Below, piece after piece: positions 1 through 13,140 of a stretch of DNA of 64,000 nucleotides. The notes beneath the pieces were generated by a model that was given only the letters and a program-made list of their open reading frames with translations, did no database searches and had not been told where the DNA came from. Origin of the DNA: Xestospongia bergquistia (Eukaryota; Porifera; Demospongiae; Haplosclerida; Petrosiidae); assembly GCA_963965975.1 (NCBI GenBank), contig OZ014416.1, positions 6,138,001-6,202,000 on the forward strand, read 5' to 3'. A program made the position numbers and the translations under genes. Numbering within the stretch: the stretch's first letter is position 1; the number at the start of each line of letters is the position of its first letter.

Positions 1-1260
1 GGGTGTCATTTGTATCTTACAACTGACATTCAGCAGGATAACATTGAAAAATATGGTAACATTGGGATATTAAAATAGGACACAATAGAGTAACATTAGA
101 ACATTACATTAGGACACAGTAAGGGTAACATTACATTAAGACACAAAATAGGAACAGTAAATAGATAGCACAATAATAAAAAAGGTTGCATTAATGTATT
201 AGGACATAATGATCAGGAGACTCAACATTACAGAGAAATATTGAATAGTAGGATTACTTATGTATTAGAATAAAGTTAAGAGGAATGTTATATAAGATAA
301 CAGGTTAGGGAAGACTGCTCAATGCATATAAGACAAATCGAACAAGAGCAGACATACATTCTTGGATTATAGAGTACCATAAAGACGAGGATTACATTAA
401 TGACACTACAATGCAGTAAATTATGAAATGAGGATTATATCATGATGAAGTGGACATTATCATGCCATGAAAAAGAGGATTACACTCATTCTGGGCCAGT
501 GATAATACATTAGAACATTATGACAACTGGTATATTGAGGGTAATGGATAGGAGAGGTACATTAACACACATAGTAAAATACATTGGATAGCATTATGAC
601 ACAACTATTATGAGGATTATATTAAAGGAATAGGGCTACACAAGGACAGAATAGAAAGGAATACTATATTATGGCCATGGTATGGACAAATGTAACCAAC
701 ATGTTTTCAACAGTGAATTACCATATGACAATAGATTCTACCTTGAAATAATGCGAATATAACAACAGTGTTATTTTTGGGACAGTGAACAGGAGGATTG
801 TATTGGGAGGAACACAGTGACCAATATAATTACACTAACACTCACTGGATCACAGTCAGCAGGAGGACATACTAGACAATACATGTAAATGTGGTTAAGT
901 AGACATGAGGTTACATTATAAATCAGTAGAAAAAAGGACTACACAAGTACATAAAAAAAGAGCGGATGTGTGGATTTTACAATGGAAGAGTCAAAAAAGA
1001 ATGAAATTAAGGGACAGTGTATGGGAATTAGAAGTGAACAAATAAGAGGATATTATATTATTATGTAATAATAAGAAGGGTCACATTAGGAAAACGAAAG
1101 AAATATTACATATAGAATAGTGGATAGGAATGCAATACACTGTGCATAAAGGAAACACAGTGAACAGGATAATTATGTTATGACAATGTTATATTAAAAA
1201 CACAACAGCTTTACAGATGTGAATGAGAGCTGGGGTCATATCAAAATAAATTGAAAAGGG
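1..1260. repeat. Degenerate purine-rich low-complexity tract
   Basis: The plus strand repeats loose variants of words such as aggattacatta, taacattaggacaca and aacagtgaacagg for over a kilobase. C is scarce and T is interrupted. No reading frame of note and no splice-flanked exon was seen. It looks like an old, strongly diverged minisatellite; there is no fixed period that I can state by eye. Confidence 0.5.
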
Positions 1261-1910
1261 GTCAAAGAGAAGTACAGTTGTTTATTACTATTTGTGTATT
1301 GTCATAACATATTATAGGTTATATATAAGACTTAGGCAGTAAGGGATATACTACTTAGTAGATATATTACATACATACAGAAGGTCATAGGGAAAATAAT
1401 TTACATCAGAAATACATGTACTTGTATAAGATGTGCCTACTAATAATACAAAACTACAATGCTAAAAGTAGGTGATTACAAATACCTGTTGTTAAAATTA
1501 CTCAAAAGACTCCTAAGCTAACTAACTTAAAAATATATTGACTAAGCAGTTTTGTACATACTGTTAAGAGCATTTTTCAGTAGTTAAACTTCAATCACTC
1601 AGTACATGCAACAGAGATACCAATGTGCTATTAACAAAACTTCTAAACATAAAGGCTTATTCCATATTCTAAACATGTCAACTAAACTGTAGAGTATTCA
1701 TATGTGTACCAACTCAAATAAAACTAACAAGCTCCTTAAAAGCTGAAATAAGGCTTTGTTGTTAATGCATGCATATATAATTAAGACTACAGTTACTATG
1801 AACAAACTAGTAACTGTCTGTCTTGTAGACAGTACAACTTTTTTTCTACTGGCATCATTGTAGTGCAAAATATCCTATCAGATCTTCAGTAATAAATAAC
1901 ACTTTATTAA

Positions 1911-2290
1911 TAGTCTGTAAGTGTGATATATTATAATGTAAATTTTGAGTGTATTGAATGCAATTTTGTCATATATATTGTTTTTGGTTACCACATTTAT
2001 GGTCCAATCAACACTGATTATCTAAATGTGTGTCCTTTACAATATAATAGTCTGTAAGTGTGATATATTGTAAAGTAAATTCTGAGTGTATTGAATACAA
2101 TTTTGTCATTTTATATATTTTTTTGTTACCACATTTATTGTCCTGCTATTACTGATTATCTAAATGTGTACTCTTTACAATATAATAGTCTGTAAGGTTG
2201 ATATATTGTAATGTAAATTTTGAGTTTATTGAATGTAATTTTGTCATTTTATTCACTTTCTTCCTTTTGTTTCCACATTAATGATGCTGT
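1911..2290. repeat. Three tandem copies of a ~137-bp unit
   Basis: The word tagtctgtaag recurs at 1,911, 2,048 and 2,186, giving periods of 137 and 138 bp. Each copy continues with a similar run ending near 'accacattta...ctgattatctaaatgtg'. The third copy fades after about 100 bp. A short open frame across it is incidental. Confidence 0.8.
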
Positions 2291-2749
2291 CATAAATGTG
2301 AAAACAAGTTATATGTTCTATTCTATAGATAACTCTCCAGTAATATTAATGACTTCACGGATCATTGATGAAATCAGGTCTTTACCACTCTCCTCCAATG
2401 ATGATAATAAGCCATCTTCTGTTGGAACAGTTACTTAATCTACTTCAGGGGCTTGTCCACAACCTATTAATTAACTGCCTTTATCATCAAATGAACAGTC
2501 TTCAATAAATAAATCAGTAAAAGTATCACAGCATACATTATGAGTATTTATACTATATTGATCTGATCACTATATATAGAGAAGTGTTTACTCAGTAGCT
2601 CTCCTGATAACAAGTACACATGTCAGGTGGCATATGAAAAATGTATTATGAATGAGTGGAAAATGCACTTGGAGGTAATTGACATTGCAGCCATGTAGTA
2701 TTAGAAAAGTGTACATTATTTCAAAATATAAAGAAATCTCTCTCATCTA

Positions 2750-3480
2750 ATACTGAGAGAGATGCTCAAGTTTACTTCATGTTTCAACTTCATCCTAGAG
2801 TGATTGAATTAGTCCTTAGTGAAGAACAACAGCAATCTTATCATGAATGGAATATTTATCCTCATTCAAATCCCACAGTGGTATGTATGATATAATACAT
2901 GCAATTATATTCCTATATGTCAGATCTATCAAACTGATGTGGACATATTTGGTGTTCAAACTCCTGCAAGTGTGCCTTTTATATTGATCACAGTATCTGC
3001 AGATGATGGACCTAAGACAGTTGCTAGATTAAATTATCATGTACCATTGAGAGGTTGTCAAACATGACCAGGAGATATTATATGATCTCTTGGTAATGAT
3101 AGAAACAGTAAGTAATCCATTATATTTCATATAGTCATGTTCTTTTATAAGAAGATACACAAACTACAACATCAGTCAATGTCAGTACTTCTACATCACA
3201 AGATATAAGTATGTTATAATGTAGTGTTTTTTATTAATATATAGTAAGTGTAATGAGTATATTAATTCAATTGACAGGTCACTCCACTCCAGAAACATAC
3301 TATGCTGAGTTATTAATTTCTGTCTCTGATTCCGATAACAGATTATCTCTAGCAAATGAATTGTCTATTGCTTGACTTACTACATTTCAGTGTTATGATA
3401 GTGCTACAAAGACTGATATGGAAAAGGTCTCTACTACTAACGGTTTAATGAGTATTATCAAGACACAGCCCCAGTCCTTG
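2750..3480 (+). pseudogene. Exon fragments of an unidentified gene
   Basis: Several stretches read as protein on the plus strand between splice-like borders. One ends at 2,880 before gtatgt and reads ...QVYFMFQLHPRVIELVL. A second, 2,924-3,040, is exactly 39 codons flanked by cag and gtacc. A Ser/Thr-rich piece lies near 3,160-3,210 and another piece after a cag at about 3,280. The last piece hits a stop (near 3,375) without an obvious donor. I do not recognise the family. A decayed or very short-exon gene is the simplest reading; no full-length frame can be assembled with confidence. Confidence 0.35.
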
Positions 3481-4329
3481 CCAAAATTAATGTTCTAATA
3501 GAATTAAAAGTATTTATATCTTTAGTTGAGAATATGGAACGTGATACTTTGTAAATAAGTAACATTGTTATCATTTAATTATTTATATCTATTTAAAGGG
3601 AGAATTTTATTGCAGTCAAATTAAAGTGTTTTGTAGTTATAACTTATCTTTAATTATTATTTACATGTTGTTTGGGTCATTAGTGAATTCCTATAACTAT
3701 CATTTTATATTAATTTCATCATTACATATCTATAGCCTCTCCCACATACTGATGAAGTCACAGTAAAATTGACAACAGAAAGTAACTAATATTTTAGGCA
3801 ATGTCTCCTTGGAGATCATTCCCTCTATTAACAATGTGTATATTACTTCAATTGGAATAAAATTTGGCAACTGTTTTTTTGAAATATTCTGAAAGCTGCT
3901 AGTGCTGGACTGGGCAAATTATTTTGGTTTAAAAGTAAAGATCACCAGTGAAAGATTACTAATATCACACTCAGTGATTCTGTTATTGTTATGACACTAA
4001 CTACTACTTTCTCAAATGCCACAACTAAAGAGTTCTATGTAGGATATTTCTAATTACTTTCATTGAATATAATTATTTGTCATAATTAACTTATTAATAT
4101 TTTCTCTATTCTATTAGTTAAAACAATAGTAATACTGGTTATAAAGATAATAATAACTTGTTACATAATGAATGTATCTCTAAAGGTATATGTCCATTTA
4201 GTTATCCATGCATCTACTTTATATATCCATTAACTCATTTTTATATATCCATTCTCTATTAGATTTTTTCTAAGAAAGAGGAAACAATAGCTAATGAATT
4301 AAGAGATGTTTTATACTTTTAATAGCCAC

Positions 4330-4990
4330 AATGACACTTCTATATTATAAAAATGACTACTGAGACACAATTTTAAGTTACTAGCAAAAACTGTTTCCTT
4401 AACATAATTTCTGTGAGGAGATACCACACCCACTTTTACAGTTGCCACAGCAACATTCCTAAGACTAGAATAGCCATAAAATAACTATTAAGACAACTTA
4501 AGTTACCAGCCAAAAATTATTTCTTTAACATATACCTTGCTATTATTGGAGGTGATACCACACCTTGTACAGTTTCCATAGCAACATTCCTAAGTATAGA
4601 AAAGTCATAAAAATGGCCGTTAAACACAAGTTTAAACTTTAAGTTACCAGCAATTACTGTTTCTTTAACATATTTTGCCATTTCTGGGAGGCGACGCCAT
4701 ATCTACTTATATATTTGCAACGGGCAACATTCCTATGTATAGAACAGCAATAAAAAAACTTATTATGAGAACTTTAGTCTTTACATTACCAGCCAAAAAT
4801 TGCTCTTTATCATGCATTTTGCCATTTCTGGGAGGAGAAACAACACCCACTTTTACAATTTCCATGGCAACATTCCTATGTATAGAAAAAAGTCATAAAA
4901 ATGGCCATTAAACACAACTTTAAACCTTAACTTATCAGCAAAATGTTTCTTTAACATATATATTGACATTTCTTGGAGGAGTAAATACAA
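4330..4990. repeat. Diverged tandem monomers of the 133-bp satellite family
   Basis: About five degenerate units carry the family landmarks: 'ataaaaatg(a/g)c', 'ttaccagcaa', 'ggaggagataccacaccc', 'ttgccacagcaacattcct'. They are more diverged from each other than the units at 13-16 kb or 57-62 kb, so this is an older or seed locus. The short open frame at 4,675-4,911 is a repeat artefact. Confidence 0.85.
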
Positions 4991-5593
4991 ATCTGTAGTA
5001 AATACAAATATGCTTTTAGAGGTAGAGTTTTAAAAATAGGATAGTTACATCATAAACAAAATAAATGTGTCAATAGTCTTCTTGTTACCTTGATCAAGAT
5101 ATCAAAGAAATTCAGCTTTTCAAAGATTGAGGAAGTTAGAAAAGGACAAAAACAGCCACAAGATTTGTGAAATTATTAAACAGAATCAATCAGCCAAGAA
5201 AATTAATTATCTCCAAGTTCAATTATATCTATAAATAATAACAAATAGAATGTAAGAGCTCATAATATACAAGACACACATTATGTAACAGAATGTTACA
5301 TGAAAGCTATATGATTGTAAAAGTATATGTCATGACTGTGAGTGTGTCCAAATGTTTACACATGTACACATTTAGATACTACTCTACATGCTACACTATA
5401 TAAACATATACATTTTGAAAATCTACACACTGATTGCTGTAATAGAATTATAAGTAAACTTACATGGTGATACAAATCTATTTGCAGGTACTATTGCAGT
5501 AAACATGACAAGTAGGTAGTTCTACTTTAGGTATTTATTATTATTTCAGTATCACTTCTTTTAGTTTTCTACCTTTCTAGTTAAGAACCTCTT

Positions 5594-6540
5594 TTCTATT
5601 ATATTTTGTCTTACTTATTACATGTGTGAACCACATTAATTATGACATCAGCTTTATATATATATATAAATGATAAAATTACTGTAGATTCTTATGAGAG
5701 TCATACTATGCTACTATGATCCTTTTAGTAAAGAAGTAATTGTTCAAAATGCACTCAGGGTTATATAAAATTGTCAATTCAAAATGTATAGATTATAAAG
5801 TAATAAGATGTATCTCATTACATACATATATAAATACTTATAGACACAAATATCATACTTACATAGTTTGGAATTACCTGATATTATCTTCTCATCAATG
5901 TGACCTACTTCATTGCTAGCGCTTTCTTCAGGTGATGATGGTGGATTTGAAATATCACGATATTCTATGTCTGCCATATCGCTCAAAAGAATATTATAAT
6001 GATAATAATGATAATTAAGTCCTGTTTAATTTAAAATGTGTGATTTGGCAATTGAATTTTAGGCTTTGGTGTTTACTATGTGACGTTCAAAAGAGAAACT
6101 GTGCTATCACTATGATTATGAGAGTGAAAGACGAATACATCACTACGTGCAAACTGATAATGTTTGGCTTTCTCTACCGAGAAGAAAGAATAGGATATCT
6201 TTGTTTCCATATTCATATCCAAAGCTATTGGTAATGCTAGTATGTTAGAAGAAACAGACTCTCAATCAGATCTCTATACTAATGGCGTTCCAAGTCAACT
6301 ATCTCGGCTGCATCCCCTGACCACACAATGCAATACTGAGTGAACTCGATATATGCATATACATTGAAGGCAGTGTACTTTCTCCTTGTCTTTCAGAGAA
6401 GAATACAATTCTATTTGAAAAATAAACTATTATATTATACTTATTGTGGTGCTAAGTTGTTAAGACCAGTGGGACTGATGTTGTAGTGACAATCACAAAA
6501 GCAAATTTTGTTGTGAAGTTCAATCAACGAATATCTAGCA
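5594..6540. repeat. Duplicated segment, copy A
   Basis: This stretch matches 62,222-64,000 closely, from 'tctattatattttg' through 'actgtagattcttatgagag' to 'caatcaacgaatatctagca'. It contains a possible minus-strand first exon (5,878-5,986; starts MSDMADIEYRDIS, donor gtaatt). It also contains a plus-strand exon-like piece from about 6,062 that is broken here but open in copy B. The TA-rich run near 5,660-5,672 is the unoccupied counterpart of the Penelope insertion in copy B. The nature of the segment (multicopy gene, old transposon or segmental duplication) is not settled. Confidence 0.75.
5878..5986 (-). CDS. Possible first exon of an unidentified minus-strand gene
   Basis: The frame opens with two closely spaced Met codons and is acidic and Ser/Pro-rich (…ISNPPSSPEESAS…). 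It ends at a good donor (TCAG/gtaatt). The copy at 63,290-63,395 keeps the DNA similarity but loses the frame. No downstream exon could be assigned and the family is not recognised, so this may be a relic. Confidence 0.25.
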
Positions 6541-6559
6541 CAATATTGCTTACCTTCTA

Positions 6560-7370
6560 AATTCAACTGTTACTTGTAACACTTTACAGTTCAATAAACT
6601 TATAGTGACTACCCACAATATACAGTTTGCTTTATTATGAGATTAAGTAATTGAGGTAATTATAGTCAATTGGATTCAATTTTTATTATATAATTTGAAA
6701 ATAAGATACAATTACCAAATTGCCATTATTTGCGTTTCATTTGTTACCATTACAACATCTCTATATTTCATATGTAGAATATTGTATTCCTTCCTTAACC
6801 AATAGACGTTCAGGAAGAGCTACAAGAAATTAAGACTAGTAGTAAAATGTTAGAAGACAAGTTTGACAAAAGCTATATGATGAGAACTTTATAAATGGTT
6901 TCTAGGACTAAAGGTTTAGGAAGAATCAAAAGTTTTGTCAGATGTTAAACTAAGTAACTAAAAATAAAGTTATTTTAATTATTAAATAATTGTCAGAATA
7001 CCATCAGAAGATTATATAAAATATTATAGGACAGCAAACACTTTGAATTGACATTTGAGTATGTCATATTCTTTCATTTATATAATTTCCTTATTTTGCA
7101 AACCATTCAATGATAAAGTCAAAGTGGACATTACAGTGACAGTTATTGCTGAAGTGAAATTATTAGTACATGCTTTTATCACTGAAATGAAAGGTATAGT
7201 TTTCTGAACAACTATATTATTTATATTTTAATTAATAGGGGCATATCATACATACTTTCAAAGGAGAAGAAATAGACTTACAGAAGTAATCTGTGATATG
7301 CTTCATAAAACATTAATATAGGCAGATAATAATATAGAACTACCTGTTTACTGCAATAATTATTACTTCC
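6560..7370. other. AT-rich stretch with nothing recognised
   Basis: No exon-like frame, repeat or transposon end stood out on either strand. Confidence 0.4.
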
Positions 7371-7374
7371 TCTA

Positions 7375-7582
7375 TTTCAGCCTCAGTCATTTTAATAACT
7401 TTCACAGCCACTTCCATATACCACCCCATACCTCTATATACATTACTAAATGTATCAGAAGCGATATGTTCTGCTATGGATATTTATGATGAGGATATAG
7501 AGAAATTAGCTACTAAACATAATTATTTAAAATTATCATATGGTCATAATCATCTATATCATCATCATGTTGATTGTCATTA
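7375..7582 (+). CDS. Exon-like open frame, unidentified
   Basis: A pyrimidine-rich tract ending in ttcag precedes an open frame. It reads a hydrophobic start (SVILITFTATSIY) and then an acidic helical part (SEAICSAMDIYDEDIEKLA). The frame runs about 68 codons to TAG at 7,580-7,582, with possible earlier donors. There is no family match that I can name. Other exon-like pieces are scattered over 2.7-11.5 kb, so a decayed gene is possible. Confidence 0.25.
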
Positions 7583-7589
7583 GTACAGT

Positions 7590-8630
7590 AAACTATATAT
7601 TTCATATAAAGTTACTAATCACTGAATGTGTAATAGACAACATAGTAAAAGATTATTGTAGAATAGACTACTTGACGATATAATGGACCACAAGACTATA
7701 GGATAATTTTCCAATAGACCACATCACTACAGGGTGATCCTCATATAGTCACAAAACACAACCTACCAGGCCATCACATAAAGTACAGGATAAATCATGA
7801 GTGCTTTTTTTCTAAACTAGACAAAGTTATTACTTTCTAGTGTCAGTAATAAATACAGCAATAAATTGTATACCAAAGCTATATACAGTATGTACCATAT
7901 TGGAATCAAGATTTTATCTCATCTGTATGAATTTCTATTACATTTGCACTACATCTAGAATATTGATCATATGTAAGAGTTCCTAAACAAACAGATATAC
8001 TTCACAATCAGTAAAATTTTCACTTCATTTAATTTGCTAGTACATTTCATTACTTGAGTACTCCAGATGAAGATAACAACAATGTAATAAATAACGTGAC
8101 AACATCCTGTATTTATAATTATATTGTTAATAATTTCATAGTGCTCTATATTACAATTAAGAGAGCTGTTAGTGTATATTTTAGCCTAATCATCAGCTCT
8201 TCATGTGCCATAAAATTACACAAATGGAATACATTATTGTAACTGTAAAGTAGTCAGAATACACCAAGATTTTCATATACAGAAGTCAAACTTTTTATGG
8301 AGCACTTGCTTCTACATGTAAATGATATAAAGTAGAATGGCTCTTGCTGATTTGTGATTTTAACAGCTAAATCTGTCATTGAAACTCTTTATAACTATCA
8401 ATAACAAGGTCATGACTTAAGTGCACTGTCTAACGTGCATTCTTAGTCTTTTCTTGACTAGCAGCAGATGTTAAACACCCCACCATCCACTGTTTAGTGA
8501 CTGTTTGAAGAGAAATCTTCTGTATAGTCTACATGTACAACAGAATAGTAGAACTCAATATCAACATTGTAGCACTGTTATGTTTAGTTGTGACTTATGT
8601 TATATTTGGTATCTAAGAGGCTCTAACTCT
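7590..8630. other. AT-rich stretch with nothing recognised
   Basis: Only short chance frames are present (e.g. 8,054-8,242, low-complexity Asn/Ile). No splice-flanked exon or repeat boundary was seen. Confidence 0.4.
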
Positions 8631-8649
8631 TATAATTAAATATAAAAAT

Positions 8650-8985
8650 TAATTAAATATAAAAATTAAGTCAAATGTACATGTACATTGTTCCATGTAC
8701 TTCAGGAAACAAAGTTTCAATATCAGTAAATTTACCAAATGTCATTAATTACAAGCCTGGTTATTACACTACTCCATACCTGTTCTAGATATTCTCATAA
8801 TAAATACTATCAACATCATCTATGTACTCTTAATAGAAGGAATTTATCTTTTATTAAAGAAGAAAGTGACTTACAGTGATGTGTGTTAGAGTTCATAAAC
8901 TTTATATTATTATTGTTTGATATTTGTTCATCAATAAATGATAAGTTGATTACAATAATTTATAATTAGTTTATTATATTTAAAG
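8650..8985. repeat. Dispersed ~340-bp repeat, copy 1
   Basis: It runs from 'aaattaagtcaaatgtacatgtacattgttcc' through 'cattaattacaagcctggttattacac' to 'ataatttataattagttta'. It matches 12,808-13,140 with small indels. Both copies are followed by units of the 133-bp satellite family (at about 9,460 and 13,140). No terminal inverted repeat or coding was seen. Confidence 0.8.
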
Positions 8986-9439
8986 GAACAGTATATGATC
9001 ATTAATGGATATAATCTACTTCATCTGACAGGAGTAGTGGATAATTTAGGTCCTCTTTCCTTTTGAAGCAGTGAATGAAGACTTACTACAATATTATCAT
9101 GGATCATAATCAATGAGAAAACAAGTATTCTTGTATTAAAGTACCAATTAAATTAACATTATCATAATTATAGGTTGTCAGGTAATACTCTCATGTACTC
9201 TTTCAGTCTTCAACAGCAGACAGTAACTCTGTGTGGAAGTATCTTTGAGAAATTTGTGTTAATAATCTACAAGTAGAGCTTAATATTGTGTTTGACAGCA
9301 GGTTATTTTAAAATTATATTATAATAAGTAGTATATAGGAACTCTGTTATTGACTTGTAAACCATGTATGATGTTGAACAAGAGCTATGAATGATTGATT
9401 ATCTATGATGTAGGACAACATTACTGTATACATGGATAG

Positions 9440-9625
9440 TTATTAAAATGTCTATTACAGACAACTTCAAACCTTAACTTATCAGGAATAAATCTTCAGT
9501 TTAAAGACATCACACCTACTTTTACAGTTGCCACAACAACATTCCTATGTATACAATAGTTATAAAAATGACTATCACAGACAATTTCAAACCTTAACTT
9601 ACCAGCAATAACTCTTTCTTCCTAA
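9440..9625. repeat. One to two units of the 133-bp satellite family
   Basis: It contains 'gactatcacagacaatttcaaaccttaacttaccagcaataactctttcttcctaatattcaggg'-type sequence, in pieces. This form is closer to the 57-62 kb array than to the 13-16 kb array. The locus is short and not expanded. Confidence 0.85.
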
Positions 9626-9687
9626 TATTCAGGGTAAATTGTGTCTAATTAAGCCATCTGTCATTTCTCACTTCAACTGTAGGCAAG

Positions 9688-11480
9688 AATGTTAGGTAAA
9701 AAATCATTCACTAGTCCTGCTGTGAAAGGAGTATGAAGAAAAATCAGAACAGGAAAGATTGATGAATTTGAAACATTTGTTTGCAATTACAAGACTACAT
9801 ATGAAGGAAAAACATCAACAGTAAGAAAGGACATCAGTGAATAAATGAGTGATTTTTGTAGATGAAAGAAGAGAGGGAGAGGGAAAGAGAGAAGAAAGAT
9901 AGAGAGACGAGGTGGGAGGGATAGAGTCTAAAATGCAATAGGAGGAAGAAAAGTAGTAGTAGTAGATGTTTTTGGACAACAGTTAAACAAGTCATTGTAA
10001 TTTCAATATTTTCTACTTATTTATAATGTAGTTAATGATAACAAAAATTACCATCTGGTACTAGTTTCAATGTACTAGTTAAATTGTTTACAGATGATGT
10101 AGTTCACACTGTTGATGGGTTAATATTAATGTTTTTAATGAAGTACATTACTATGATAATTCTATAGGTAACTTACTTGTCATTTAGTAAAAATTAATGG
10201 TCTACTGGAATTACTTGAGTATATTTATCCACTCATATGTCCTATTATTTGTCAATTCATTTATCCACTCACTTAGTCCATCAAAGTAGTATCCATCTAT
10301 TTGTCTGTCCATGTCTCTCTGTTCCCTCCACTCTGAAGCATTCTTTATCAGCAATCACATCAACCTTTCACTTTTAAAGAGAGTGCTAATCTTGACAATG
10401 TCTTACTGACTACACAACACATTTTATCTGGTGTAGTTACAACATAATAATCCAACAATGTTTGAAGAGTGAGTATTGTTAACTCCCACATATGATTAAA
10501 CAACTATATTCTATTCAGACAGTATAAAAACAATCCAAGAAACACTAGTTCAAAAAAAATCACATGAGAAGGTGGATATGTCACCATTGACAGTTTTTAT
10601 CATCCATTGTTTCATTCTTCCATCTCTTTATCAGTCCATCCATCAATATTTCCAATAATCCATCAATCTATCTATTCATCCATCCATTTATTACTCATTA
10701 ATATTCATCAGAAAATATAATAATCATTGATGTTATTAATAGTATCCTGTTCATATACATATCACTTTCTATCATTATATCTTTTACAGGTCATGTTGCA
10801 TTTGGTACATCCTAAAGATGTAATAGCTGTCCAAGTTTTAATTTCCTTTGAGTTCTACTTTATTTTGTATATGATTTTGTTAAGAATGAAATTGGTAAAG
10901 ACATTTAGAGAAATTTATTTTTATGAATTTTCTCAGAAGTCAACTGACAAACATTGCAACACTAAATTCTTTATAAGAATTAATGAACTATTAGTGAGTG
11001 TTATATCAAGTATTGGACAACCTTTATCAAGGTATGGATAAAATGTCTAGATAGATGGATGAATAGAAGGATGAATGGATGGACAAATGGATGAATAGAT
11101 GGAGACAGTTGGACAAACAGATATACTATGTATCAAATTTTTATTGAAATTTCCAGGAAGTCAGCAGCACATCCAGAGAGACACTTCCTCTTCCTTCTCC
11201 TCCTGCTTCACTCACTCAACTAATGATTGATGAGGTATACACATAATGTTAATTATAATTACAAAAATTACTATACACTTTAGTGATTAATGTTTATTGT
11301 TTTTTTGGTTTGTTTGTTTAGACTTTCTTCTCAGAGTCAGCACAACATGACCAGGTAAGAGTGAGTGCAGACATTTATTTTATAGACACATATTATTGTT
11401 ATTTGGTATTTATCATATTTAATGACAAACATATTAGACATTTGATTGTCATAGCTACAATTATGTTCTGAACAAGTGGT
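9688..11480 (+). pseudogene. Decayed plus-strand exons, unidentified gene
   Basis: Several protein-like pieces are present. 9,688-9,825 opens MLGKKSFTSPAVKGV and then has an in-frame TGA before continuing KIDEFETFVCNYKT. The stretch after a cttttacag at about 10,790 reads LHLVHPKDVIAVQVLISFE and ends before gtgagt near 11,000. A piece at 11,155-11,235 (VSSTSRETLPLPSPP…) ends before gtatac. A short exon-like piece near 11,320-11,353 is bordered by ttag and gtaaga. The stop and the lack of a joined frame suggest decay. The family is not recognised. TGGA/CATC simple repeats lie between the pieces (10,615-10,690; 11,045-11,100). Confidence 0.3.
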
Positions 11481-11699
11481 CCCTTTACAACATCCAAAAT
11501 GGTGTTTCAAATGACAGAAGTACCTTTCTTTGACTATTCATGAATGGTCTTGTGAGTAATGTGATCAAGTCTTGTTAGATTTGAGTAATTATATTGAGCC
11601 AAATATTGAAGGTCACTGTAACTAACTCGAGAGGGCCCTCTAAAGAAGAAATCTAAAGAAGAAATCAATAAGATTCCTAATACTCCTGAAAGTATGTAT

Positions 11700-12390
11700 A
11701 GTAATGACTGTATTACAATTATATGATAAAATCTTATATCTCTAACAACTAATCAATTCTACAACTAATGAACTACATGACTTGTCATTAGTTTATTATT
11801 AATAAGAACAGTTACTACTTTACAGTATCTCATTATATATTATTCAATAGTAAATATCATTTATTTATTAAATTAACTGATCAATTTACTATTCTAGTTG
11901 TTTTATAGATGAAAGGTTCAATTAACAAACTAGCTTTATTGCATGGACTTTGAAACTGACAAATTATATTTCATTGGACAGTATTATTTATTCTCTTATG
12001 ATTTATCAAAGTCAACATAATATTTAATATTATGATAACTATAATTAGGATCTAGTTTATAGGGAATAGTATGATGGAATCCTGACCAGCTGTGACGCAT
12101 TTCACAGTTATTTGGTGAAGTAGATGTGTTAAATAGTTATGCCATTAAGGTCGTAGACTTGGCTTCTTCTATTCTCATAAAAACATTTTGATGCAATAGT
12201 ACTGCTAGTAATGTGATTGATCTCATTGACAACCTCTTATAATGTACATAGTCCAGTGCTCATTCTACTTAGACAAAATTTGATGTCAGTTTACATGATA
12301 TTATTGTAATTGTTATTTCCTTGTTTCCTTTGATCATGTTAATTATGTTAGTCATTGAACTGATTCAGACTATATCTACAAAATATTTAA
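11700..12390. other. Intergenic AT-rich stretch
   Basis: Nothing recognised beyond short chance frames. Confidence 0.4.
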
Positions 12391-12394
12391 TTTA

Positions 12395-12665
12395 CTAGCT
12401 GGTAGCTCCAGCTGTCACTGTTACTCCTGTGATTAATTCCTTTAACGTATCTGGTCCCAATTCGTTTTATAATTGGCATGTAGTTGTTCTGTAAGTGTGA
12501 TTTATCAACAGTAGGTAGACCAACAGTATAATCTGTCTAAAATATTCAAGCACTGCTGCTGGACTAGATTGAACGAGTTGAATTACATGACGTATGAATA
12601 TGAAGGCAACATTCTCTGCAAAATCAAACACTTCTCCAGATCTTACATTGGATAATGTTCACTTT
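12395..12665 (-). pseudogene. Minus-strand coding remnant, unidentified
   Basis: On the minus strand a frame reads SGEVFDFAENVAFIFIRHVI followed by QLVQSSPAAVLEYFRQ. The sense then appears to continue in a shifted frame (VGLPTVDKSHLQNNYMPIIK, then RIGTRYVKG) towards 12,400. Composition is clearly protein-like, but there is no start, no splice sites that I trust, and a frame change. It could be a transposon ORF fragment; the family is not recognised. Confidence 0.35.
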
Positions 12666-12807
12666 TAACAATTTATTATTAAACAATTATTCTTAATAAA
12701 TGTACAAGTAATGTTGTTTATCTACACACAGTAAACAAACATGTCAATTATTTATAACTCATATTAACAAAAAGACATCATCATATAAAGGTAATACAGA
12801 CATCATA

Positions 12808-13140
12808 TTAAGTCAAATGTACATGTACAATTGTTCCATGTACTTCAGGAAACATATAGTTTTAATATCAGTAAATTTACTACATGTATATATTAAGTTC
12901 ATTAATTACAAGCCTGGTTATTACACTACTCCATACCTGTTCTATATGGTATTCTCATAATGAATACTATCATCATCATCTATGTACTTAGTAGAAGGAA
13001 TTAGTCTTTTATTAATAAATAAATTGACTTACAGTGATGTGTCTTAAAGTACATAAAATTATTATCTATATTGTTTGAAATTTGTTCCATTAATGAATGA
13101 TAAGTTGTTTACAATAATTTATAATTAGTTTAATAAATTT
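12808..13140. repeat. Dispersed ~340-bp repeat, copy 2
   Basis: Second copy of the repeat at 8,650-8,985. It abuts the first unit of the large satellite array, as its partner lies near a short one. Confidence 0.8.
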
